Of a stretch of DNA of 64,000 nucleotides, positions 45,984 to 55,306 are shown piece after piece. Origin of the DNA: Kolteria novifilia (GTDB lineage: Bacteria > Planctomycetota > Planctomycetia > Kolteriales > Kolteriaceae); NCBI GenBank assembly GCA_007748055.1, contig CP036279.1, positions 4,774,001 to 4,838,000 on the forward strand, given 5' to 3'. The position numbers and the translations under genes are program-made. The notes under the pieces were generated by a model. It was not told where the DNA came from and searched no databases. It was given only the letters and a program-made list of their open reading frames with translations. Numbering within the stretch: position 1 is the stretch's first letter; the number at the start of each line of letters is the position of its first letter.

Positions 45984-47759
45984 ATGACGCGCAGGCGACC
46001 GAGTCCATTGATCATGTCGATTCCCTCGTTGCTTCGTTGCATCCTCGCGATTCTCGGCTTGACGCTACCCTTGTCCGTCCTCGTCGCGCAAGAACCGTCG
46101 GAACCGATCGCGGCCGACACGTCGAGCCCTCGCGATACCCTGCGAAGCTTTATCGATAGCTGCAACGCCCTCGCGACGATTCTCGAAAAGAACCAGTACC
46201 TCGATCGCTCGGATCCCGACGCCAACATCCTGGCGATGCGAATCCTCGATTGTCTCGACTTGACCGAACTCCCTGCCTTCGCTCGCGAGGAACGGGCCGG
46301 AGAAGTGGCGGTATGTATCAAAGAGATTCTCGACCGAGAGCAACTGCCGCCGTGGGATCAAGTTCCCGATGTCGCCCAGGTCGAGGCACGCCCAGGAGTC
46401 GAAGCGCTCGCCCACTGGCGGATCCCCGGCACCCGCCTCACCATCGCCCGCATCGAGGAAGGACCTCGCAAACACGAATACCTCTTCAGTCGGGGAACCG
46501 TCGCCCGCGCCGTCGACTACCACCACAACATCGCGGCCCAACCCTACCGGGCCGATGGTCCTCCCACCTCACCGGGGCTCTTCGCGTGGTACATGAACTC
46601 ACCGCGTGATCCCTTCATCGCCGCGGTGGTGACGCGGCTACCGAGTTGGCTCAGGGATCAACAGACCTTCGGGATGACCAACTGGAAGTGGCTCGGGCTC
46701 CTCGTGGGCACGATCGTCGCGGCGCTGATTCTCATCGCGTCGTTCTGGCTTTTCGCGCGAACGTCGAGCCGGGCACGCGAGCGTGGCCTCTTGCTTTACT
46801 GGCTCACTTTGGCGTTCCCGGTCGCCGTCGCCTTGACGCCGCTGGGGCTCTCGCACTTCGTCGAGTTTGACTTGGCGCTGCGCGGCTTCGTCCTCTATGT
46901 CGTCAACTTCACGAGCATCCTCGTGTCGCTTCTGGCGGGCGCGGTCGTCATTTTCGCCCTCTCGACCCGCGTCGCGGAAACGATCATCCGAGCCCCGACA
47001 CGGGAGCTTCGCGGCATCGACGCCCAGCTCGTGCGGATCCTCGCCAAGATCAGCGCCGCGACCGGAGCGGTGGCCCTCATTCTCTACGGCGGGCAATACC
47101 TCGGGATTCCCGTCGCGACGCTCCTGGCCAGCGCCGGCATCGGCGGTGTCGCCATCGCCCTGGGATCCCAGGACACGCTCAAGGATCTCTTCGGCACCTT
47201 GTCGCTTATGGCCGACAAGCCCTTTCGCGTCGGCGATCGCATCATCGTGAACAATTTCGACGGCGTCGTCGAGGATATCGGCCTGCGGGCGACGCGAATT
47301 CGCCTTCTCACCGGACATCTCGTGACTCTGCCCAACGACCAACTCGCTCACAACGACGTCGAGAACGTCAGTCATCGCCCCTACATCCGGCGGAAGGCCG
47401 AGATTCACCTCCCCGCGACCCTCTCGGCGGATAAGATCGAATTGGCCCGGTCGATCGTCCGGCAACATCTCGAAAACCACGAGGGCATGGACCCGAACCT
47501 ACCGCCGCGCGTCTACGTTGACGAGTTCGATCGCGGGACGATTCGGCTGCTGTTTCTCTACTGGTACACGCCTGCGGAGTACTGGGACTTCAAGGCCTTC
47601 GGCGATCGCTTGAACCTGCTGATCCTCCAGGACTTCGAGAGCAACGGGCTGCAACTCGCTCCCGTCCAGCGGCAGATTCTCTCCAACGACGACGGCGCGC
47701 CCGATCCCTTCACCGTTCGCGTCGCCCCCGACGATTCCCGAGTCCCGACCAACGAATAG
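45984..47759 (+). CDS. MscS-family mechanosensitive channel
   Basis: 591 residues. A signal-like N-terminus (SLLRCILAILGLTLPLSVLV) leads a periplasmic domain of about 210 residues, then membrane helices (GLLVGTIVAALILIASFWLF, FVLYVVNFTSILVSLLAGAV, ALILYGGQYLGIPVATLLAS). The last helix GIGGVAIALGSQDTLKDLFG is the pore-lining TM3 of MscS, followed by the beta domain DKPFRVGDRI and the C-terminal domain. It releases solutes on osmotic downshock. ATG 45984 is taken; ATG 46014 is equally placed for the signal peptide. Neither has a clear ribosome site. Confidence 0.9.
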   Translation: MTRRRPSPLIMSIPSLLRCILAILGLTLPLSVLVAQEPSEPIAADTSSPRDTLRSFIDSCNALATILEKNQYLDRSDPDANILAMRILDCLDLTELPAFAREERAGEVAVCIKEILDREQLPPWDQVPDVAQVEARPGVEALAHWRIPGTRLTIARIEEGPRKHEYLFSRGTVARAVDYHHNIAAQPYRADGPPTSPGLFAWYMNSPRDPFIAAVVTRLPSWLRDQQTFGMTNWKWLGLLVGTIVAALILIASFWLFARTSSRARERGLLLYWLTLAFPVAVALTPLGLSHFVEFDLALRGFVLYVVNFTSILVSLLAGAVVIFALSTRVAETIIRAPTRELRGIDAQLVRILAKISAATGAVALILYGGQYLGIPVATLLASAGIGGVAIALGSQDTLKDLFGTLSLMADKPFRVGDRIIVNNFDGVVEDIGLRATRIRLLTGHLVTLPNDQLAHNDVENVSHRPYIRRKAEIHLPATLSADKIELARSIVRQHLENHEGMDPNLPPRVYVDEFDRGTIRLLFLYWYTPAEYWDFKAFGDRLNLLILQDFESNGLQLAPVQRQILSNDDGAPDPFTVRVAPDDSRVPTNE

Positions 47760-48133
47760 CAACCCTCACGGGTCGCCCCCCCTCATTCTCCTGGGTGCCT
47801 GGGTGCCATGCCCACACCCCGTGGGTATGCGGAAGACGCCTCTCATTCGGACGCCGCCGGGTGGCCCAGTCGGCTCGTCAACCAGGGCGTGCGATCTCAA
47901 GGACCGCATGCCTCGCGTCCGCGAGCAAACGGTAACGCAAGAGAAGTGTCGCCCCGCTGGGGCTCGACGTTCCGCTGATACCTTCCTGGCACTTACGTGC
48001 CAGGCTTTACTCGGCCGCCGCTTCGCGGCTACTCAGGAAGCTGAACCATCTCAGGAAGCTGACCCAACTGAGGGTGAAGAACCATCTCAGGATGGATACC
48101 TGTGCCATCGCCGTTCGAGCCGACACGCTCGGA
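47760..48133. other. Intergenic with hairpin and short tandem repeats
   Basis: No gene seen. It holds a CATGCCCAC/GTGGGTATG palindrome (47807-47829), a CTGGCAC/GTGCCAG hairpin near 47987-48004, and three and a half degenerate 18-base repeats beginning CTCAGGAAGCTGA at 48032-48095. Confidence 0.6.
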
Positions 48134-48937
48134 TCACGTCGACACGTCGGTCGCCGGCTGGCACGCGGGACACCAGTAGGTCGATCGTCCCAGCTCTCCT
48201 TGACGGCGCATCTGGATCATGGTCCCACACTCCAGGCAGGGCTTGCCGACTCGACCGTACACCCAGACCCGATCCCCGTCGCGTCCGAAGCGAGTTTGTC
48301 GTTTGAAGCCGACGAGGTTGCGTCGCATCAGATCGCGCGTCCGCGCGAGGAGCTGACCGAGTTCCTCATCGGACAGACTCCCCGTCGGATCGAACGGACT
48401 TCGCCGCATGAGGAAGAGTGCTTCGGACTTATAGACGTTGCCGATCCCGCAGACGACGCGCTGATCGAGCAGGATCTCGCCGATCGGTCTCCTCTCGTGC
48501 AGACGGAAGCGAAGGAGAGCTTCCCGTTCGTCGAAACGCGTCGCCAGGAGATCGGGGCCGAGCTTCCACAGGTGCCGGTGGCGCCGCAAGCCGTCACGAC
48601 TGAGAATCTCGAGTGTCTTGGGGCTGAAGCAGACCGCGACAATCCCACCGACTTCGAGCACCAAGGCGGCTCGCGGAACCGGCTTCGACCAACGCTCACC
48701 GGGACGGTAGAGATGCCACGATCCTGTCATCCCCATGTGGGAGTGGATCGTTCGCTCGTCGCAAACAGCGAAGAGTAGGTGCTTGCCGCGAGCCTCGACG
48801 TCGCGGATCTCGCCCCCGAGAAGCGGCGCGGCGTCGACTTGCCGACGCCCCTGACTCGAAGCCGCCTCGATCCGCTTGCCGACCAGGACCGATCGCAAGC
48901 GTACCGCCGTCCGGAAGATCGTGTCCCCTTCAGGCAT
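48134..48937 (-). CDS. nei: Nei/Fpg-family DNA glycosylase-lyase (endonuclease VIII type)
   Basis: 267 residues, base-excision repair of oxidised bases. The N-terminal catalytic residues are intact after Met removal: P-E-G-D (MPEGDTIFRTA). The H2TH region includes VVCGIGNVYKSEALF, and the C-terminal zinc finger is CLECGTMIQMRRQGELGRST followed by YWCPAC. Start ATG 48937 overlaps the 3' end of the lhr gene by 8 bases, so the two are translationally coupled. The same gene pair is adjacent in Mycobacterium tuberculosis, supporting a shared repair role. Confidence 0.94.
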   Translation of the reverse strand: MPEGDTIFRTAVRLRSVLVGKRIEAASSQGRRQVDAAPLLGGEIRDVEARGKHLLFAVCDERTIHSHMGMTGSWHLYRPGERWSKPVPRAALVLEVGGIVAVCFSPKTLEILSRDGLRRHRHLWKLGPDLLATRFDEREALLRFRLHERRPIGEILLDQRVVCGIGNVYKSEALFLMRRSPFDPTGSLSDEELGQLLARTRDLMRRNLVGFKRQTRFGRDGDRVWVYGRVGKPCLECGTMIQMRRQGELGRSTYWCPACQPATDVST

Positions 48938-51900
48938 TCCCAGTCACATCCTTGCGCGTCGGTCGATAGACGAGTCCTCGACTCGTCGCTCGAAACCCTC
49001 GATCGAGCATCCGTGGGGCGACCGGAGACTTGCTCGGCTCCTCCCCATCGATCCGGCGAAGAAGGATCGGCTGCCGCTCGGCGATCTCGGCCAACGCCTG
49101 GGCGATCGCGTCGTTCCCCGCTGCGGACTCCTCCTCGTCCTCGGCGGGGAACGTGAGCATCTGCTCGGCCGATCGGCTGAGAAACGCCAGCAGGGTTCCG
49201 TCGCGTATGACCACACGGGCGCCTGCCGCCCGCTGGGGACGTCCGCTGCCGTCACCCTGGGACGGCCACGCGATCACCGCGCCGTAGGGGTTGGCCGGAT
49301 CGGTTGCCGCGAGGACGTGAACTTCCTTGGATCGCTCCCGTTGCTTGTGCTGACAATCCCGGAGTCGCTGTTCCGCCCCCGACGCCGCGAACTGCGCGGC
49401 GCCCAGCCCCGCCACGAAGTACCCCCGACGAATGCGCCCGGCTTCTTCCATTCCCTTAAGGACCGGATAGAGCCCCGCGAACCCGCCCACGATGCCCTCG
49501 GCATGGATCGCCTCGCGAACGAGGATGCCATGGCGTTGTAAGAGTTGCAGCGCGATTGCCGCTTGCCGTTCGGTCGGGGTGGGAGCCGCCTCCTCGGAAC
49601 TGCCCAGAAGAGACCAGCGACCCTCCGAGCCTGGGGGCCCGACTTGTCGGCGCGAGCGGAAGCCCGATCCGCGGCGTGACGCCCGTCGTTTCTTCATCGC
49701 GTGGTCGCGCTGGAGCGAACGCAGCGGCGCGAGCGTATCGTTGGTCACTTCGCCCGCCCAAACGAGCTCCCAAAGCGTCGCGAGCACATCGTTGGGAAAG
49801 CCGCCAGTCACGCGAAGGAGGTCGTCGAAGAAGACCGCTCCGCGTTGGGCGAGGTAGTCCCGCAGTTGTTCCGCCATCGCGTGGTCGACCCGATCGGCCG
49901 TCGGCGCCAACGTCCGAAGATGATCCGTCAAATAGAGGGCGATCCGGCCATCACCCGACGTCCCGCTTCCAAAGCCGCGCCAGACGACTTCGCCCGCGTT
50001 GCACAGTTCGTCAAGCTGCCCGGGGCGATAGTCTTCCACGCGAGCCGGAAGAATTTCCTCCTCGAGCGTGCTCGCGGGCAGCGGCATCCCTTGCAACATT
50101 TCCACGACATCGAGCAATCCGTCCAACCCGTGGCGACGTCGTTCGAGCCCATGCCAGCGCGGTAGGAAACGAGCGAACGCCCGGGCATCGACCGGTTCGA
50201 CCTCTTTGCGCAGCCGGGCGAGCGAGCGGCGTTTGAGGACGCGCAGGACTTCCGCGTCGCACCACTCGCGGCCGGTGCCCCCTGGAAGGAACTCTCCCTC
50301 GAAGACTCTCCCGTGGCCCGCGAGACGACGCAGCGTCATCTCGATGGTCGCTGGACCGACCCCGAACCTGCGGGCGACGTCCCCCGTCGTGAAGGGAACA
50401 TGCGTTCGGGCATAGCGGGAGACGAGGTCCCCGAGCGGATCGACGACCTCCTCGAGAAAGGCTTCCGGCAGCCCCGGCGGGGTGACGACCCCAAGGGCGT
50501 CCCGCAATCGCGCCGCGTCCTCCGCCGCGACGTAGCGTGGCTCGCCGGCGATCTTCACGAGAAGGAGGCGCCGCTGCCGCACCAGTTGCACCAGCCACCC
50601 GTCGAGCTGAGACGCCGCTTCGTCCCCCTTGCCGAGGCGGGCGAAGATCTCCTCACGGCTCAAGTCGCCGAGGGCATAAACCAAGTCGCGAAGCGCATCG
50701 ACCCCCGTCACTTCGTAGGCACCTTCGAGACGTTGCAGTTCGAGGGCCAACGTGTCGACGACCTCCCCATCGAGCAACTCCCGCAGGACCGACTCGCCGA
50801 GCAGTTCTCGCAACTGGGCGTGGTCGAGGGCTAGCGACTGGGCCCGACGCTCGTTGAGCGGAGCGTCGCCCTCATAGAGAAAGTTGCCGACGTAGTTGAA
50901 CAGCAGCGACGCCGCGAATGGGGAAGGACTTCTGGTCTCGACCGCGTGAACGCGGATGTCGCGTCGTTCGATCGAACGGAGAATCCGCCGCAGTCCCGAA
51001 AGGTCGAAGACGTCGCGCAGGCACTCGCGGTAGGTCTCGAGCAGGATCGGAAAGCTCTCGTAGCGGGACGCGACCGCGAGCAGATCGGCCGAGCGGCGCC
51101 GCTGGATCCAAAGGGGCGTCCGCCGATCGGGTCGTCGGCGCGGCAGGAGCAACGAACGGGCCGCGTTTTCGCGAAAACGGGCCGCAAAAAGCGCCGTTCC
51201 GCCCACTTCGTTGACAATTAAGTCCTCGATTTCGTCCGAATTGGGCCAAAAGTCATCCAAAACGGGCGCCGAATCGGACTCCGGAAGCCGAAACACGATA
51301 CCGTCATCCGACCACACCACGTCGACCTCGCCGATGACCTTTTCCGTCAGACGCCCGCGCACCGCCATCGCCCAAGGGGTATGCACTCGCGACCCGAAGG
51401 GGCTCAGGATCGCGACCCGCCAGTCGCCGATTTCATCGAGAAAGGACTCGATCACGATCGTGCGGTCGCTTGGCACCTCCTCGGTCGCGTCGACCTGATC
51501 GCGGAGGTACTGCACGAGGTTGGTCGCCGCCCGCCGGTCCAGAGCGTGTTCCTCGACGAGAAGATCTAGCGCCTTCTCGCGAGGGAGTTTCAGGAGCTCT
51601 CGAGCCAATACGCCCATCGCGACCCCAAGCTCGCGCGTCCGCCCAAGGCCATCGCCTCTCCAAAAGGGCATCTTGCCTGGTTCGCCGGGAGCCGGAGCGA
51701 CGAGGACCCGATCGTGGGTGATCTCCAGGACCCGCCACGACGAGGCGCCGAGGAGAAAGATCTCCCCCGGACGGGTCTCGAAGACCATCTCCTCGTCGAG
51801 TTCGCCGACGCGGTTGCTCCCGCCACCGTCGTCGATCAGGTAGACGCCATAGAGTCCGCGATCGGGTATCGTCCCGGCATTGAGGATCGCGGTCCGCTGG

Positions 51901-53474
51901 GTTCCCTTGCGAGGCGCGACCATGCCGGCAAGACGATCCCACGTGACACGTGGTCGTAGCCCGGCGAATTCATCCGAAGGGTAGCGGCCCGACAGCAGAT
52001 CGAGCACCCCTTCGAAGATCGACATCGAGAGTTCGTGAAACGGAGCGGCTTGCCGTGCGGTCGCGTATAGCTCGCCCACGCTCCGAGCCCCGAGTGCCAC
52101 CATCGCGACAATCTGCTGGGCTAGGACGTCGAGCGGATTGCGGGGAAAGTAGGTCTCCTCCACTTCCCCTTCGAGCATCTTCTCGGCCGCCGCGGCGCAC
52201 GCGAGCAAGTCGCCGCGATACTTCGGAAAAACAACGCCGACCGATGTCGCGTCGACGTGGTGCCCCGATCGGCCAATCCGCTGAATCCCCGAGGCAATCG
52301 ACGGCGGAGCCTCAATTTGGATCACCAGATCGACGGCCCCCATGTCGATGCCGAGCTCGAGCGATGAGGTCGCGACGATCGCGGGAAGCGTTCCCCGCTT
52401 GAGGCGATCCTCGATGTGAAGCCGCGTCTCCTTGGCGATCGAGCCATGGTGAGCCAGCGCCAATTCCTTTTCGGCCAGTTCATTGATCGCGTTGGCCAAG
52501 CGCTCGGCCAGTCGCCGGCTGTTGACGAAGATCATCGTCGTGCGATGCGATTCGATCAACTCGACGAGGCGTGGGTGAATCGCGGGCCAAATCGACGCGA
52601 GCGCCGGAGGGCCCGCCGCCGGTCCCGACGGGATCGGGTCGACCTCCCCAAGCTCCGCCATGTCCTCGACGGGAACCTCGATGCGCAGATCGAAGCGGCG
52701 CCGGCGGCCCGCATCGACGATGGTCACCGGACGCGGATGGGGTGTCTCGTCGGGGTTGCTGGTCGCTTCTGATCCGCCGAGAAGTCGTGCCACCTCGTCG
52801 AGAGGCCGCTGCGTCGCCGAGAGGCCGATACGTTGGAGAAAACGCCCCCCTTCCTCACCCTCCCGGCGCAAGCGATCGAGCCGTTCCAGCGAGAGAAAGA
52901 GATGAGCCCCGCGTTTAGTGCTCACCATCGTGTGGATCTCGTCGATAATCACCGTCTCGACAGTGCGGAGCATCGACGCTTTTCGCGAGGTCAGGATGAG
53001 GTACAGCGACTCGGGGGTCGTGATGAGGATTTCCGGGGGGTCGCGTGCGAGACGCTCCCGCTCCGCGGAGGGGGTGTCGCCGGAACGTACGCCGACGCGG
53101 GGCACCTGATGGTCGGCTCCCTCCCGTTGGGCCAACGCGCGAACTCCCGCGAGCGGCGAACGCAGGTTCCGCTCGACATCGACGCCGAGGGCTTTCAAGG
53201 GAGAGACGTAGAGAACCCGGACGCCCTTCTCCTCTTCGGGAGCCGCCGGTCCGAACATCAATCGGTCGATCGCGACGAAGAAGGCCGCGAGCGTCTTTCC
53301 CGAGCCAGTGGGAGCGAGCAGCAGCGTGTGTTCCCCCTTGGCGATCACCGGCCAGGCCAATTGCTGTGCCCGCGTCGGCTCCTTAAACGCCTCGCGGAAC
53401 CAGCGCCGAGAGACGGGGTGGAAGGACTCGTCGATGGTCGCTTCTTCCGTCGGTCCTCCCTGAACTCCCAGCAT
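48930..53474 (-). CDS. lhr: Lhr-type large ATP-dependent helicase
   Basis: A 1514-residue superfamily 2 helicase of the Lhr-Core plus C-terminal domain type. Motif I is APTGSGKT (54-61), motif II DEIH within VETVIIDEIHTMVSTKRG, motif III SATQRP, motif IV/V TSSLELGIDMGAVDLV and motif VI QRIGRSGHHVDAT. The winged helix and Lhr domain follow, and the long C-terminal tandem winged-helix region matches full-length Lhr. Lhr enzymes unwind RNA:DNA hybrids and act in DNA repair. ATG 53474 gives the full family N-terminus. It forms an operon with nei. Confidence 0.95.
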   Translation of the reverse strand: MLGVQGGPTEEATIDESFHPVSRRWFREAFKEPTRAQQLAWPVIAKGEHTLLLAPTGSGKTLAAFFVAIDRLMFGPAAPEEEKGVRVLYVSPLKALGVDVERNLRSPLAGVRALAQREGADHQVPRVGVRSGDTPSAERERLARDPPEILITTPESLYLILTSRKASMLRTVETVIIDEIHTMVSTKRGAHLFLSLERLDRLRREGEEGGRFLQRIGLSATQRPLDEVARLLGGSEATSNPDETPHPRPVTIVDAGRRRRFDLRIEVPVEDMAELGEVDPIPSGPAAGPPALASIWPAIHPRLVELIESHRTTMIFVNSRRLAERLANAINELAEKELALAHHGSIAKETRLHIEDRLKRGTLPAIVATSSLELGIDMGAVDLVIQIEAPPSIASGIQRIGRSGHHVDATSVGVVFPKYRGDLLACAAAAEKMLEGEVEETYFPRNPLDVLAQQIVAMVALGARSVGELYATARQAAPFHELSMSIFEGVLDLLSGRYPSDEFAGLRPRVTWDRLAGMVAPRKGTQRTAILNAGTIPDRGLYGVYLIDDGGGSNRVGELDEEMVFETRPGEIFLLGASSWRVLEITHDRVLVAPAPGEPGKMPFWRGDGLGRTRELGVAMGVLARELLKLPREKALDLLVEEHALDRRAATNLVQYLRDQVDATEEVPSDRTIVIESFLDEIGDWRVAILSPFGSRVHTPWAMAVRGRLTEKVIGEVDVVWSDDGIVFRLPESDSAPVLDDFWPNSDEIEDLIVNEVGGTALFAARFRENAARSLLLPRRRPDRRTPLWIQRRRSADLLAVASRYESFPILLETYRECLRDVFDLSGLRRILRSIERRDIRVHAVETRSPSPFAASLLFNYVGNFLYEGDAPLNERRAQSLALDHAQLRELLGESVLRELLDGEVVDTLALELQRLEGAYEVTGVDALRDLVYALGDLSREEIFARLGKGDEAASQLDGWLVQLVRQRRLLLVKIAGEPRYVAAEDAARLRDALGVVTPPGLPEAFLEEVVDPLGDLVSRYARTHVPFTTGDVARRFGVGPATIEMTLRRLAGHGRVFEGEFLPGGTGREWCDAEVLRVLKRRSLARLRKEVEPVDARAFARFLPRWHGLERRRHGLDGLLDVVEMLQGMPLPASTLEEEILPARVEDYRPGQLDELCNAGEVVWRGFGSGTSGDGRIALYLTDHLRTLAPTADRVDHAMAEQLRDYLAQRGAVFFDDLLRVTGGFPNDVLATLWELVWAGEVTNDTLAPLRSLQRDHAMKKRRASRRGSGFRSRRQVGPPGSEGRWSLLGSSEEAAPTPTERQAAIALQLLQRHGILVREAIHAEGIVGGFAGLYPVLKGMEEAGRIRRGYFVAGLGAAQFAASGAEQRLRDCQHKQRERSKEVHVLAATDPANPYGAVIAWPSQGDGSGRPQRAAGARVVIRDGTLLAFLSRSAEQMLTFPAEDEEESAAGNDAIAQALAEIAERQPILLRRIDGEEPSKSPVAPRMLDRGFRATSRGLVYRPTRKDVTGNA

Positions 53475-53723
53475 CTAGCTCCTCCCGCCCCGTTTCGCTT
53501 GACCCGTCCGCACGTCACCTACGGACAGCATTCTCCATTTTCGCAACAAAATGAACAAATGTCCAGATGTTCTCCATCGCCGATCCGGACACGCGGCTAT
53601 GTTCGGAGTCCCCCTTTCCGCCGCCCCTCCGGGGCTTGATCTAAATCCTTCCCTTTCCAGGGGTTGACACCCCTGGCTACTGACCGACGCCGCTTCGCGG
53701 CTGAAGTCAGATCGACCGTAGCG
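53475..53723. other. Upstream region of lhr with a palindrome
   Basis: No gene. Holds an 8 bp hairpin CCAGGGGT/ACCCCTGG (53657-53676, 4 nt loop). The lhr promoter should lie in the AT-richer stretch at about 53530-53570. Confidence 0.5.
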
Positions 53724-54451
53724 ACACGTCACACGTCACACGTCACACGTCACACGTCACACGTCACACGTCACACGTCACACGTCACACGTCACACGTC
53801 ACACGTCTCTCGTCTCTCGTCTCTCGTCTCTCGTCTCTCGTCTCTCGTCTCTCGTCTCTCGTCTCTCGTCTCTCGTCTCTCGTCTCTCGTCTCTCGTCTC
53901 TCGTCTCTCGTCACACGTCACACGTCACACGTCACACGTCACACGTCACACGTCACACGTCCCTCGTCTCTCGTCTCTCGTCTCTCGTCTCTCGTCTCTC
54001 GTCTCTCGTCTCTCGTCTCTCGTCTCTCGTCTCTCGTCTCTCGTCTCTCGTCTCTCGTCACACGTCACACGTCACACGTCACACGTCACACGTCACACGT
54101 CCCTCGTCTCTCGTCTCTCGTCTCTCGTCTCTCGTCTCTCGTCTCTCGTCTCTCGTCTCTCGTCTCTCGTCTCTCGTCTCTCGTCTCTCGTCTCTCGTCT
54201 CTCGTCTCTCGTCTCTCGTCTCTCGTCACACGTCTCTCGTCTCTCGTCTCTCGTCTCTCGTCTCTCGTCTCTCGTCTCTCGTCTCTCGTCTCTCGTCTCT
54301 CGTCTCTCGTCTCTCGTCTCTCGTCTCTCGTCTCTCGTCTCTCGTCTCTCGTCTCTCGTCTCTCGTCACACGTCTCTCGTCACACGTCTCTCGTCACACG
54401 TCTCTCGGTTCTCGGTTCTCGGTTCTCGGTTCTCGGTTCTCGGTTCTCGGC
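53724..54451. repeat. 728 bp array of 104 heptanucleotides
   Basis: Every unit is 7 bases and the register never slips over 728 bases. Unit A is ACACGTC, B is TCTCGTC, C is CCTCGTC, D is TCTCGGT (last TCTCGGC). In order: A12, B15, A7, C1, B13, A6, C1, B17, A1, B19, then A/B alternating for five units (A,B,A,B,A), then D7. The block A-C-B occurs twice, suggesting unit-block duplication. An open frame of 278 codons spans it only because no heptamer phase contains a stop; I do not regard it as a gene. Confidence 0.97.
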
Positions 54452-54634
54452 TTCCTTGGCTCGCACCGAACCACGCGAATCGATGGCGATGTCCAACTGA
54501 ATGCTGGAACCGACGGGGAGCGATCTTCGTAGGCTCCCAACAGGTCCCCGAAGGATCGACATACGTTGTAAGGTCGCGTGCGGCTCGTCATCGGACAGAC
54601 CACTCTAGAATAGTCAGGAGGAAGGAGGGCTCGC

Positions 54635-54961
54635 ATGCGAAGTAACAAACGGACCGGCACTGCGCTGGACGAAATCGACCACGTGGCGATCGAGGTGAAG
54701 GACATCGCCGAGACGGTGTCCTGGTACACCGATCGTTTCCAATGCGAGGTCGTCTACCGGGACAACACGTGGGCGATGCTCGAGTTCGGCAACATCCGAC
54801 TCGCGTTCGTCTCGTCGGGGCAACATCCCCCTCATCTCGGATTCGTCCGGGAGGACGCGGAGGAGTTCGGCACGCTCGAGACCCACCGAGACGGCACGCG
54901 TTCGACCTACATCGCCGACCCGTCGGGCAACGCGATCGAATTGCTCGCGAAGGAAGACTGA
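54635..54961 (+). CDS. VOC-superfamily (glyoxalase/dioxygenase-like) protein
   Basis: 108 residues, one vicinal oxygen chelate module. DEIDHVAIEVKDIAETVSWY carries the first metal-ligand His; ADPSGNAIELLAKED at the end carries the terminal Glu. Middle strand NIRLAFVSSGQHPPHLGFV provides another His. Such single modules act as dimers; the substrate is not evident. ATG 54635 has AGGAGGAAGGAGG upstream. No operon partner is visible, and the 345 bases downstream hold no gene. Confidence 0.85.
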   Translation: MRSNKRTGTALDEIDHVAIEVKDIAETVSWYTDRFQCEVVYRDNTWAMLEFGNIRLAFVSSGQHPPHLGFVREDAEEFGTLETHRDGTRSTYIADPSGNAIELLAKED

Positions 54962-55306
54962 CCGTCGATCGCGAGTTGGATGATCTGGACAGAGCTCGCG
55001 CTCGTCGGAGTGATCCGGGCATCGACGGCACGACTCCAGATTCCTCGGCATGCGGAGCTTTCCCATGGGGCCGACGCCACGGCGCACGATGACTCGTCGG
55101 AACGAATTGGGTCCGCACCGTCGCTTGAAGCTTGCGTAGCGTGCTGGTCTGGTCGATGATCGATGCCTACATTCCCATCAACCCGGTAAGAGGCTGAATA
55201 ACTTCATCTCCCCAGTGGCAACGTCGCGACCAGGGGCCATGTCGGTCGAAAGTTCGCCTTCTCGAGTCGGCCCAGCGTCGACTTTTCTTCCATAAGGGAC
55301 AGGACC

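Noticed and set aside
53664-54500. A 278-codon open frame of repeating Ser/Leu/Val/Arg and Thr/His residues
   Set aside because: It exists only because the heptamer array has no stop in this phase; no start context and no homology.
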